NCBI GenBank assembly: GCA_900109895.1
Contig: FOBR01000023.1
Coordinates: forward strand, 1 to 64,000
Length of the DNA: 64,000 bases
Origin: a bacterium A37T11
Lineage (GTDB): Bacteria; Bacteroidota; Bacteroidia; Sphingobacteriales; Sphingobacteriaceae
Direction: 5' to 3'
Below are positions 54,171-62,675 of the stretch, piece by piece; positions within the stretch are counted from its first letter, which is position 1, and every line of letters starts with the position of its first letter. A program made the position numbers and the translations under genes. The notes under the pieces were generated by a model. It saw only the letters and a program-made list of their open reading frames with translations, was not told where the DNA came from and ran no database searches.

Positions 54171-54193
54171 CCGGGTGCGGGCCAACGCCCCGG
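54171..54193 (-). other. GC-rich hairpin between fecR and susC (PUL C)
   Basis: CCGGG-GCG and CGC-a-CCCGG (minus-strand order) form an 8-bp stem with one bulge and a 6-nt loop. It is unusually GC-rich for this gap. No T-run follows. Confidence 0.45.
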
Positions 54194-54230
54194 TACCTTT
54201 CATAAAGCTGCCGTTTTTTCCTAAGGTCAT

Positions 54231-55397
54231 TTATTTAGCAATCACCGTCAGCCTCCTTCCTTCAACTATAAAATCGATAAGACCTGTTTCTTTTAAATTG
54301 GCTAACAAAGTATATAAACTTTTTGAGCGTTGATACATTCCACCAAATTTTTTATCCTTCATATCACCTTTATATACCACTTCCACATTATACCACCGGC
54401 TAACTTTTTCCATAATACATTGTATAGGCGCATCATCAAATATGAAATATCCGCGATGCCATGCCAGTACTTCGTCCAAGGCTGCGGTAGCCATCTGCAT
54501 TTTTCCGTTTTCCTGATCATTGATAATCGTTTTATTATTCACCAGCACCCATTTAGGGCCATTTTCATTTTTAATGAACATGCTTCCTTCTACCAAAGTG
54601 GTGGTGGCGATGGTTGATTTATACGCATCGATATTAAATGATGTGCCCAATGCTACGGCTTCCTGCTTGCCTGATTTGACGTAAAATGGATAAGCTGGCG
54701 TAGCTTGCACCTCGAAAAAAGCCTCTCCTTGCAGCTCAACCTCTCTTCTTTTTTTTGAAAAATGAGCCGGGTAACGCAGTGATGAGGCCGCATTCAGGTG
54801 TACCCTACTGCCGTCTGGCAATATGACCTGGTATTCGCCACCTTTTGGAGTGGTCACCGTAAAAAATTGAGCTTCGCTGCCCACCACTTCCTCTCCATTT
54901 TCATATTGAATCCTGCCTTTTTTTACCATAATCGCAGTTTGCTTTCCACTCAAATTTACGGTGCGGCCACCATCAAGCTTTAAAACCGCCTTTGGGGTGC
55001 CTGGAACTATTTTATTCGCTTTCACGGCCTCAGTCAGCGATTGTTGCTTCAGAGGCGGTAATGTGGAAGGCTTTTTCAGGATAAAATAGCTACCTAAAAG
55101 CGAAACTAATATAACCAATGCAGCAATGCGTACAAAAGTATGAATCCACCGTCCCAAACGCGGCGAACTCTCTACTGATTGCCGGCTCAGGATGTTCTCA
55201 AGGAGTCCTTGGCCTTTTAATTTATTAAAAATTGGATTTCCGGGCACATAGGATGACCATGCTTCCTTTAAAAGCGCATTTGCCACGGATGCATTCATAG
55301 GATCTGCCAGCAACGCAAATAACTCCTCCTGCTCCTCCGGAGTGGCCGTATGAGCGATAGCTCGCTGAAATAAAAAAATCAATCGGTCTTCCTTCAT
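54231..55397 (-). CDS. FecR-type anti-sigma factor (PUL C)
   Basis: This single-pass anti-sigma regulator has 388 residues from ATG at 55397 (a GTG 7 codons upstream is the alternative). The N-terminal MKEDRLIFLFQRAIAHTATP resembles the starts of the PUL B FecR. A membrane helix (FVRIAALVILVSLLGSYFIL) is followed by the FecR domain (GGEYQVILPDGSRVHLNAAS, VELQGEAFFEVQATPAYPF) and the C-terminal domain (IMEKVSRWYNVEVVYKG). Its partner should be the sigma domain of the fusion protein 73 bp upstream, which makes this an unusual anti-sigma/sigma pair if the fusion is genuine. Confidence 0.93.
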   Translation of the reverse strand: MKEDRLIFLFQRAIAHTATPEEQEELFALLADPMNASVANALLKEAWSSYVPGNPIFNKLKGQGLLENILSRQSVESSPRLGRWIHTFVRIAALVILVSLLGSYFILKKPSTLPPLKQQSLTEAVKANKIVPGTPKAVLKLDGGRTVNLSGKQTAIMVKKGRIQYENGEEVVGSEAQFFTVTTPKGGEYQVILPDGSRVHLNAASSLRYPAHFSKKRREVELQGEAFFEVQATPAYPFYVKSGKQEAVALGTSFNIDAYKSTIATTTLVEGSMFIKNENGPKWVLVNNKTIINDQENGKMQMATAALDEVLAWHRGYFIFDDAPIQCIMEKVSRWYNVEVVYKGDMKDKKFGGMYQRSKSLYTLLANLKETGLIDFIVEGRRLTVIAK

Positions 55398-55491
55398 TGG
55401 TCCAATATAGGTCGGCACAATCCGGCCATATAGCTGGTTTCATATAAAGACACAGAAAAGGAGAAAAGGAGATATAGTAAAATAAAAAAAA

Positions 55492-58074
55492 TTAATTTAT
55501 TACAAAAACCGCAAAGCTGAATGGCTTTTGAAAAGTTATAAAAAATCGCCTGGATACCTGGTCGTAGGAAAAGGCAGTGGGCTTATCGCCCAAAAGCCAA
55601 GACACCTTGCCTGCAGGAACAGGTAGCAAATATTGTCCCTTACCACTATCAGTACACTCCCGGTATATCATCAGGTAGCGAGGTTTTTTTCCATCCATAG
55701 CCAAAAACCCAGGCCACGAAAAACCATCGGGCTCATCACCTATCGGCACTAGCGCTGCCTGGTTTAAGGCCGGTATAATTTCCCGTCTCTTTTTTAATAA
55801 CCCGGCTAAACTGTCCCTTCCATCCCCCAGCTGGCTCAATTCCATCCAGGCGAGTGGTTGGGCTGGGAAGGATACGCCTGCGGCAAAGTTCAGTCCTGCC
55901 TTTGATGGAGCAATCGGATCATTGGCAGGATATTTATCGGCATTCCTAAATACATTAAGAAACTCGATTTGCAATCGCTCAGCAGGTACATAGGAGGATA
56001 GCAACCACAAATTGCGCAATGTTCGTGATGGATAGTAATTTCCCCAATCCGTATAGCGGTTCTCCAGAAAAATATTTCCATATTCCTGAAAAAAGTGATA
56101 GCCAATCCGGTGGCCTGCTGTCACGTCCAGGTTAAAAACCACTTTGCCTTGGGTAGCTTCCTGAACTGCCCCAAACAACTTCCGGAGGTTGAGCTCGCTC
56201 TCCCTGTTCTCTAACGATGACCCGTCTATTTTGAATACGCTAATACCGTACTTTTTATAAAGTCCTATAAGCACGTCGGCATCTTGCTTCCAGCGACTGT
56301 AATTATCTGCCTTACTCGGGTTGAACCACAGACATAACTGTATATGCTGTCTACGCGCAGCAACAACGATAGGTTCAAAGCCATGAGGAAAGCGCTTAAG
56401 GTTGGGCACCCAGTCTTCCGGATTCCAATGGTCCCACTTCTCCCCTGCCTTTTCAGCAGAATTTTGCGAAAGGCCGGTTTGCCAACCATCATCCAATTGC
56501 AGGTGCGTGATGCCCAATTGAGCGGCCGATTTGATTTCTTCCAGAATAAATTGTTCGGTCATCCTGCTGTCGCGGTTGCGGTCTCCCCAGGTATTTGCCA
56601 GCACCATATTGTCTCGGCCAGGGATAAATGCCCGCAATTTTTTCTGAAAGGTGATCATATCCAGTGAAGCTTGCCAATCTTCCGGTCCTGTCATTCCGAT
56701 GGCATATCCATAACCCGCCAGCCAGGATTCTGAGAGAAGTTTAGGCGCTACCCCTATTCCATGGATGCGTACGGCTTGCTGGTCTACTTGAAAATCATAA
56801 CCCGGGTAATAGGCCTGTACTCCAGCAATAGGCGCTTCTTTAATCACAAAAATTGCTATATCCGCTACCCTATTCCGACCGATTAATACGTTGGCCGAAA
56901 TAGGTTCTTTGACCCGGTATGGCAAAAAATCGCGTACCTGAACCGGATTGTCTTGCTGATCTGTACTTTCCCTAAAGGAAACCGCTTTAAATTTCCAATG
57001 CCCTTGTTCCAGGGGTATATAGCCCATCCTTACATCCGGGTTTCCTGCGGTAAGTTCATGTTCAATCATGCCTACCTGCTGCATCGTACCGTGCTCCCAA
57101 ACAGTTTTGCGATCGGTCAATCCTTTAAAATAAAACTGATGATGGATGGCCGGCGTACCAGGATAAATCCGGGCCTCCCTTTTTATTTCCAATTGGCCGC
57201 GCTTATTAGCAATCTGTACGGCCAAGTACTCATTTTCACCCTTCATTATGTTTGCAGGTGCTATAGAAAGTGTGGCTTCGCCAAGTTTGCCACCTGGAAG
57301 CACCAAGTCTGGCTGTGGATGAACTATTGACAGCCGTTTTCCCGTACGTTTATCCAGCATCTCTGCCAGCATCAGGTCACCGTTATTCCACAAGTAGCGC
57401 TGACTAAGAATAGCATTCTCCAATATCAACGTGTCACCATGCAGTGCTGCTTGCGCATCTTTCAGCTTTCCGTTCTGGGCACAAATAGTACCAACCCATA
57501 TAAAAAAAAGCAACGGAATAAGGCCATGGGTTTTGACAAAATTGGCAATAAATCGAATAGCAAGCTGATAATATTTTTTAACAGAATCAGGTGATAAGTT
57601 CATTTGTCGGGCTATTTCCGGATTTTTAATACCTTTTCGCCGCAAAGCAAAAACTTGTTGCTGCTGCGGAGGCAGCAAGGCAGCTGCCTGTATCAATAAG
57701 GCTTCATATTCGGGCTGTGGTTCCTTATATGCTTCGGGCAGCTCAGCAACCTCTCCCTGCAGCTGCAGGAATTCATGTTGTGCTTTGCGTTCAGCCACTA
57801 CCTTCCTGATCGTATTTAAGGTGTGGTTACGCGTGAGGATAAAAAGGTAAGCCGTAAATTTCCCGACCGATGCCAGCTGATTCCGATTAGCCCACACCTT
57901 GGCAAATACATCCTGCACGATTTCTTCAGTAAGCTGTTCATCGTGGGCAACTGATTGCACAAATTCCGCTACTTGATTATAGTAGCCATAAAATAATTCC
58001 GCAAAAGCGCGTTCATCACCTTGCGAAATATTAATTAAAAGTGCTTTCTCGTTATTCAGCTCCCTTAGTGCCAT
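55492..58074 (-). CDS. ECF sigma factor fused to GH36-like glycosidase
   Basis: This 860-residue ORF joins two proteins that are normally separate. Residues 1-182 form a complete FecI-like ECF sigma factor: region 2 about 24-90 (LTEEIVQDVFAKVW, LFILTRNHTLNTIR), region 4 about 128-180 (IKNPEIARQMNLSPDSVKKY). Residues 184-200 (GLIPLLFFIWVGTICAQ) are a hydrophobic segment with a signal-peptidase-like end. Residues from about 205 onward are a GH36/clan-D alpha-galactosidase-like enzyme: LQLDDGWQ near 526, nucleophile strand FKIDGSS near 615, and ENRYTDWGNYYP near 675 as the acid/base region. A stretch of eight A (57502-57509, T on the coding strand) lies exactly at the junction. One more base there would give a separate GH36 starting at ATG 57527 (MALFRCFFFIWVGTICAQ). 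Position and order (sigma, fecR, susC, susD) match PULs A and B. Confidence 0.82.
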   Translation of the reverse strand: MALRELNNEKALLINISQGDERAFAELFYGYYNQVAEFVQSVAHDEQLTEEIVQDVFAKVWANRNQLASVGKFTAYLFILTRNHTLNTIRKVVAERKAQHEFLQLQGEVAELPEAYKEPQPEYEALLIQAAALLPPQQQQVFALRRKGIKNPEIARQMNLSPDSVKKYYQLAIRFIANFVKTHGLIPLLFFIWVGTICAQNGKLKDAQAALHGDTLILENAILSQRYLWNNGDLMLAEMLDKRTGKRLSIVHPQPDLVLPGGKLGEATLSIAPANIMKGENEYLAVQIANKRGQLEIKREARIYPGTPAIHHQFYFKGLTDRKTVWEHGTMQQVGMIEHELTAGNPDVRMGYIPLEQGHWKFKAVSFRESTDQQDNPVQVRDFLPYRVKEPISANVLIGRNRVADIAIFVIKEAPIAGVQAYYPGYDFQVDQQAVRIHGIGVAPKLLSESWLAGYGYAIGMTGPEDWQASLDMITFQKKLRAFIPGRDNMVLANTWGDRNRDSRMTEQFILEEIKSAAQLGITHLQLDDGWQTGLSQNSAEKAGEKWDHWNPEDWVPNLKRFPHGFEPIVVAARRQHIQLCLWFNPSKADNYSRWKQDADVLIGLYKKYGISVFKIDGSSLENRESELNLRKLFGAVQEATQGKVVFNLDVTAGHRIGYHFFQEYGNIFLENRYTDWGNYYPSRTLRNLWLLSSYVPAERLQIEFLNVFRNADKYPANDPIAPSKAGLNFAAGVSFPAQPLAWMELSQLGDGRDSLAGLLKKRREIIPALNQAALVPIGDEPDGFSWPGFLAMDGKKPRYLMIYRECTDSGKGQYLLPVPAGKVSWLLGDKPTAFSYDQVSRRFFITFQKPFSFAVFVIN

Positions 58075-58147
58075 TGCAGTTTACATCATTTAGGAATTGG
58101 CAGGCAAGTTATTTATTTTTTTTTAATTTGTCACTAAAATTTATGCG

Positions 58148-58164
58148 CTTCACCTTAAGTGAAG
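58148..58164. promoter_or_regulatory. 17-nt palindrome upstream of sigma-GH36 gene
   Basis: CTTCAC and GTGAAG flank CTTAA, about 75 bp before the sigma-GH36 start and in the divergent gap shared with the sulfatase genes. It could be an operator serving either direction. No consensus -7 box was found for the minus-strand gene. Confidence 0.4.
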
Positions 58165-58233
58165 ACCTTCCATACCCATTTGTAATTGTGACTATATTAA
58201 CCAATCTAACAATTCCTAATTCTTCACTAATAA

Positions 58234-58264
58234 GTAGCTAAAATATAAAAATTAGCTACCTTTG
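58234..58264 (+). promoter_or_regulatory. Inverted repeat and -7 box before sulfatase operon
   Basis: GTAGCTAA (58234-58241) and TTAGCTAC (58252-58259) are perfect 8-base arms 10 bases apart. The right arm runs into TACCTTTG (58257-58264), a -7 box ending 5 nt before the ATG at 58270. A regulator bound to the repeat would block the promoter; the transcript would be leaderless. No TTG is present at -33, which suggests dependence on an activator or alternative sigma. Confidence 0.55.
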
Positions 58265-58269
58265 ATTTT

Positions 58270-59658
58270 ATGAAAATAGCATATAACCTATTGTGGTTGA
58301 TTTCCATAGCTTTCCATGTATCTGGTCAAAATAAAGATCCACGGCCCAATATTATCTTAATACTTGCAGATGATATGGGATATAGTGACATCAGTAGTTT
58401 TGGTGGTCATTTTGTGCCAACACCCAATATAGATCGGCTTGCAAAAGAAGGGACAAAATACACACAATACTATAATGCTGCCCCCATATGCAGTCCTTCA
58501 AGAGCTAGTATTCTAACCGGTATGTTTCCTTCCGCCTGGAATTTTACAACGTATTTAAATGATCGTAGGAGCAATGGGTTAGCAGAACAAGCTAACTATT
58601 TAAACGTTCATGCCCCATCAATAGCCACTATACTTAAAGAGGCAGGCTATGCTACCGGGCATTTTGGTAAATGGCATTTAGGAGGAGGCCGCGATATAAA
58701 GAATGCCCCAGGATTTAAAAATTATGGATATGACGAGCATGCGAGCACTTATGAAAGTCCTGATCCAGATTCGCTCCTCACAGCTACCGATTGGATATGG
58801 TCAAAAAAAGATAGCATTAAAAGATGGAATCGTACAGCATATTTTGTCGATAAAACACTTGATTTTCTGGGCCGTCATAAAGGTACACCAAGTTATGTAA
58901 ATTTATGGCCTGATGATATGCATACCCCTTGGGTTCCCGAAGTTAACTGGCAATATACCGATAAATTTCCGATGAATCCTGAAGAGGAGAAAGCATTCAA
59001 GTTAGTTTTAAAAGAATTTGACAAACAGATTGGCCGGCTTTTGGATGGGTTAGACAGTCTGGGGCTAACAAATAATACCCTAGTAATATTTACCAGCGAC
59101 AACGGGCCGCTACCCAGTTTCCACGGAAGCCGCTCCGGAGGATTACGAGGTTCTAAACTTTCGTTATACGAAGGAGGTATACGTATGCCATTTATTATAA
59201 GGTGGCCTGGAAAAGTAGGTTCCGGTATCACAGACAGCTTGTCAGTTCTCAACTCTACAGATCTATTTCCCACATTTGCCACTATAGGCAGAGCCAAACT
59301 GCCACCAAATTACAAAGGTGACGGAATCGATCAGTTATCGGTTTTGAAAGGGAAAGCTAGCGGGCTACCACGGGCAAAAGACATGTATTGGGAATATGGT
59401 AGAAATACCTATGCCTTTAATTTCCCAAAAGGAAGGGATCGAAGCCCAAACTTGGCTATACGTTCTGGAAAATGGAAATTACTCATGGACTACCACGGAA
59501 AAGTTACAGAATTGTATGATATGGAAACCGATAAAATGGAAACAACCGATTTATCCGAATCTTATCCAAATGTAGTTAAAGAAATAAAGACCAAATTGAT
59601 TACCTGGAGAACATACCTACCTGAATTAACTCCGGATCGTGCCAATTCAGATTTTTAA
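58270..59658 (+). CDS. Sulfatase (S1 family)
   Basis: This is a 462-residue exported sulfatase that hydrolyses sulfate esters using a formylglycine made from cysteine. The signal peptide ends at about residue 19 (FHVSGQ). The modification motif C74-S-P-S-R78 is perfect (ICSPSRASILTG), the metal-binding D34-D35 is in ILADDMGYSD, and the second metal site is in FTSDNGPLPSFHGS. A C-terminal subdomain with LYDMETDKMETTDLS completes the fold. The cysteine-type motif needs a maturase encoded elsewhere; none is in the window. It is followed with one base between by a second sulfatase, and it is divergent from the sigma-GH36 gene, suggesting sulfated substrate groups in this part of the array. Confidence 0.92.
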   Translation: MKIAYNLLWLISIAFHVSGQNKDPRPNIILILADDMGYSDISSFGGHFVPTPNIDRLAKEGTKYTQYYNAAPICSPSRASILTGMFPSAWNFTTYLNDRRSNGLAEQANYLNVHAPSIATILKEAGYATGHFGKWHLGGGRDIKNAPGFKNYGYDEHASTYESPDPDSLLTATDWIWSKKDSIKRWNRTAYFVDKTLDFLGRHKGTPSYVNLWPDDMHTPWVPEVNWQYTDKFPMNPEEEKAFKLVLKEFDKQIGRLLDGLDSLGLTNNTLVIFTSDNGPLPSFHGSRSGGLRGSKLSLYEGGIRMPFIIRWPGKVGSGITDSLSVLNSTDLFPTFATIGRAKLPPNYKGDGIDQLSVLKGKASGLPRAKDMYWEYGRNTYAFNFPKGRDRSPNLAIRSGKWKLLMDYHGKVTELYDMETDKMETTDLSESYPNVVKEIKTKLITWRTYLPELTPDRANSDF

Positions 59659-59659
59659 T

Positions 59660-61315
59660 ATGAATAAAAAAATAGTGTATTTATTTTTCTGGATAATCCC
59701 AATATGCGGGCTTTCACAGAAAAAAAAGAATGCTTCGGTAAAACCCCCTAATATCATTCTTATTCTGGCTGATGATATGGGCTATTCAGATCTCGGTTGC
59801 TATGGTGGCGAAATCCATACCCCTAATCTTGATAAACTTGCCTCAGGAGGAATCCGCTTCAGGCAATTCTATAATGGAGCTCGTTGCTGCCCCAGCCGTG
59901 CATCCCTGATGACAGGGCTATATCCTCATCAAGCAGGTATCGGACACATGACCAATGATCCTGAAAATAGTACAGCCTTCAATTATGGTTTGCCTGGATA
60001 TCTCGGAGACTTAAATGACCAGTGTGTAACCCTAGCAGAGGTCCTAAAACCGGCCGGATATACCACCTTGATGGCTGGTAAGTGGCACTTGGGCTATCAC
60101 GATCGTAAAAAATGGCCTTTACAGCGTGGTTTTGATAAATATTATGGTATTTTGGCGGGTGCTGCCAATTATTTTCATCCTTCCGGACAACGAGGATTAA
60201 CCCTAATGAATGATACCGTATCAGCCGATGCTCCTGATTTTTATTTGACAGATGCTTTTACGAACCATGCTATAAGTTATCTAAAGGAATGCATGAATCA
60301 AAAAGAAAAACCATTTTTTTTATACATGGCATATACCAGTCCGCACTGGCCATTAAATGCTTTAAAAAATGATATAAATACCTATCGTAATACCTATAAA
60401 AAAGGGTGGACGGCTCTTCGCAGAGAACGCCTTGAACGAATGAAACAGATCGGTGTGGTGAGCTCCGGTATGCATCTCTCAGCAGACGATGGGGCAGATT
60501 GGGATTCACTTTCTACTGATAAACAAGATGAAATGGACTACCGTATGGCTATCTATGCTGCACAGATAGACCGGATGGATCAAAATATTGGAAGGATTAT
60601 TCAAACACTTGAAAAAGCCGGTCAGTTGGAAAATACCCTTATATTTTTTCTAGCCGATAATGGGGCATGTGCAGAAGGAGGACTACTTGGCGGAGGTAAA
60701 AAAGAACTGCTTGGCACCGAGGGAGGATATTTTTTAACCTATGGACAATCATGGGCAAATGCCTCTGATACTCCATTTAAAAAATATAAGCATTGGGTAC
60801 ACGAAGGAGGAATTAGTACGCCACTTATTGTCCATTGGCCTGCTGCCATTCCTGTAAGCTTAAATGGTAGTTTCACTGATCAATATGGTTTTCTCCCAGA
60901 TATTATGGCTACGATTGCTGATGCTTCGGGTGCTATCTACCCTAAAAAATTTAATGGTCACTCCATTATACCCATGCAAGGTAAAAGCATCCTTCCCCTT
61001 CTCTCTGGAAAAGATGTTCCAATTCATCATGAGCCTATCTTTTGGGAGCACGAAGGTAATGCAGCAGTGCGCTATGGCAATCTGAAACTAGTAAAAGAAT
61101 TTAAGCCCAATGATTCATCGCGGTGGGAACTTTACGACATTAGCAAAGACCGTTCTGAACTAAGGAATCTTTCTTCTTCCATGCCAAGGATGGTAGCCGA
61201 AATGTCAAATGCCTATAATCAATGGACCAAAAAAGTAGGGGTAGTACCCTATGATATGATATTAAAGATTAAAAAGGAGAAGGGTGATGAAAAAAAAATT
61301 CACAGTAAACACTGA
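59660..61315 (+). CDS. Sulfatase (S1 family), second of pair
   Basis: This 551-residue exported sulfatase starts from ATG at 59660, one base after the previous stop; the frame opens 7 codons earlier inside the first sulfatase. Signal peptide MNKKIVYLFFWIIPICGLSQ. Metal ligands D38-D39 (LADDMGYSDLG) and the formylglycine motif C76-C-P-S-R80 (GARCCPSRASLMTG) are intact, with HWHLGYHD-type KWHLGY and FFLADNGACAEGG further on. An insert around LSADDGADWDSLSTDKQDEM distinguishes it from the first enzyme, so the two probably attack different sulfate positions. The basic C-terminus (KKEKGDEKKIHSKH) is unusual. Confidence 0.92.
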   Translation: MNKKIVYLFFWIIPICGLSQKKKNASVKPPNIILILADDMGYSDLGCYGGEIHTPNLDKLASGGIRFRQFYNGARCCPSRASLMTGLYPHQAGIGHMTNDPENSTAFNYGLPGYLGDLNDQCVTLAEVLKPAGYTTLMAGKWHLGYHDRKKWPLQRGFDKYYGILAGAANYFHPSGQRGLTLMNDTVSADAPDFYLTDAFTNHAISYLKECMNQKEKPFFLYMAYTSPHWPLNALKNDINTYRNTYKKGWTALRRERLERMKQIGVVSSGMHLSADDGADWDSLSTDKQDEMDYRMAIYAAQIDRMDQNIGRIIQTLEKAGQLENTLIFFLADNGACAEGGLLGGGKKELLGTEGGYFLTYGQSWANASDTPFKKYKHWVHEGGISTPLIVHWPAAIPVSLNGSFTDQYGFLPDIMATIADASGAIYPKKFNGHSIIPMQGKSILPLLSGKDVPIHHEPIFWEHEGNAAVRYGNLKLVKEFKPNDSSRWELYDISKDRSELRNLSSSMPRMVAEMSNAYNQWTKKVGVVPYDMILKIKKEKGDEKKIHSKH

Positions 61316-61361
61316 CGCTTAAAAAGTAATCACCAAGGGTACGACAATAATAGATAAAATG

Positions 61362-61369
61362 TATCTTTG
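61362..61369 (+). promoter_or_regulatory. -7 box of Cys/Met PLP enzyme gene
   Basis: TATCTTTG matches TAnnTTTG, 20 nt before the ATG, with an AAGAGAG ribosome-binding-like stretch between. No clear TTG at -33. Confidence 0.45.
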
Positions 61370-61389
61370 GGCTCGCATTTTTAAGAGAG

Positions 61390-62628
61390 ATGAGCACAAA
61401 AAAAGGATTTACGACAACTATATTACATTCTGACCGTTTACTAAAACCAGAGTTTGGCGCGTTACACCAGCCAGTACATCATGGGGTGACTTGGGGCTTT
61501 GACGATGTACAGGACCTGGTGAATGTTTTCCAGAATAAGGCTAAGGGTTATGCTTATTCCAGGCAGGGAAACCCTACGGTAACTGCCCTGGAGCATCAGG
61601 TTACCCAAATGGAACAAGGAATGGCCACAGTGGCTTTTTCTACTGGTATGGCTACTATAACAGCCATTTTTGTGGCCTTGATTAAAAGTAGCGACCATGT
61701 AATTGCCAGTTCCTATTTATTTGGAAATACCAGAAGCATCATGCAAACCCTAATAGATATGGGTTTGCAGATCAGTTTTGTAGATGCCACTTCGGTAGAC
61801 CATGTGAAGGCAGCTTACAAGAGCAATACTAAAATGGTGTTTGTAGAAACCATTGCAAACCCTGCCACCCAGATAGCCGATCTGGAAGCCATTGGTAGTT
61901 TCTGTGAGGCGCATAACCTAATTTATGCCGTAGACAATACCATGACGTCCCCATACTTATTTCGGCCGATTACGGTGAAGGCCAGCCTAGTGATAAATTC
62001 CCTTACCAAGTACATTGGCGGGCACGGCGCCGCGCTTGGTGGAAGCGTGACTGACACCGGACTTTTTAACTGGAAGGATTTTAACAATATTGCGCCCATC
62101 CTGCGGGAACAGATCAAGCCCCAAATGCTGGGAATTACCCAAATTAGAAAAAGGGGGCTTCGGGATGGCGGAGGAACCTTATCACCCGAAGCGGCTCAAG
62201 CCATTGCCATCGGATCTGAAACCCTCGCATTGCGCATGGAGCGCGCTTGTTCCAACGCATGGACACTCGCCCACTTTCTGGAAGACCACCCCGCCATTAG
62301 CCAGGTTTATTACCCTGGATTGGAGAGTCACCCCCAACACCAGCTTGCCAAATCATGGTTCAAACATTTTGGCGCCCTAATGAGTTTTTCTTTTAAAGAG
62401 GGCATAGATACGCTTAAATGCCTCAATGAACTGAAGCTGGTCATTAAATCAAGCAACTTGGGGGATACTCGCACATTGGCTATTCCGGTAGCGCAAACCA
62501 TCTTTTTTGAGCTTGGTGCCGAGCGCAGAGCTGAAATGGGGATCTCTGAATCGATGGTAAGACTTTCTGTGGGTGTTGAAGATATAGAAGATTTAATCCA
62601 GGACTTCCGGACGGCATTGGATAAATAG
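61390..62628 (+). CDS. Cystathionine gamma-synthase family PLP enzyme
   Basis: This 412-residue cytoplasmic enzyme of the Cys/Met metabolism family (cystathionine gamma-synthase, gamma-lyase, O-acetylhomoserine sulfhydrylase) has AYSRQGNPTVTALE with the phosphate-binding Tyr-Arg, FSTGMATITA, VDNTMTSPYLF with the PLP-ring D182, and NSLTKYIGGHG with Schiff-base K207. The reaction (sulfur assimilation or transsulfuration) cannot be fixed from sequence. It converges on a cysteine desulfurase across a shared terminator, so both neighbours concern sulfur amino acids. Confidence 0.88.
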   Translation: MSTKKGFTTTILHSDRLLKPEFGALHQPVHHGVTWGFDDVQDLVNVFQNKAKGYAYSRQGNPTVTALEHQVTQMEQGMATVAFSTGMATITAIFVALIKSSDHVIASSYLFGNTRSIMQTLIDMGLQISFVDATSVDHVKAAYKSNTKMVFVETIANPATQIADLEAIGSFCEAHNLIYAVDNTMTSPYLFRPITVKASLVINSLTKYIGGHGAALGGSVTDTGLFNWKDFNNIAPILREQIKPQMLGITQIRKRGLRDGGGTLSPEAAQAIAIGSETLALRMERACSNAWTLAHFLEDHPAISQVYYPGLESHPQHQLAKSWFKHFGALMSFSFKEGIDTLKCLNELKLVIKSSNLGDTRTLAIPVAQTIFFELGAERRAEMGISESMVRLSVGVEDIEDLIQDFRTALDK

Positions 62629-62666
62629 AAAAACCGCATATTCTGCCAGAGAATATACGGTTTTTT
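62629..62666. terminator. Bidirectional terminator
   Basis: CCGCATATTCT (62634-62644) pairs with AGAATATACGG (62650-62660), 10 of 11 with one G-U, around a GCCAG loop. Five A precede and six T follow, so it serves both converging genes. Confidence 0.9.
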
Positions 62667-62675
62667 AATGTTTCC

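Noticed and set aside
54130-54333. A plus-strand frame in the fecR-susC gap of PUL C
   Set aside because: It runs over the GC-rich hairpin and into the fecR gene on the other strand; no family match.
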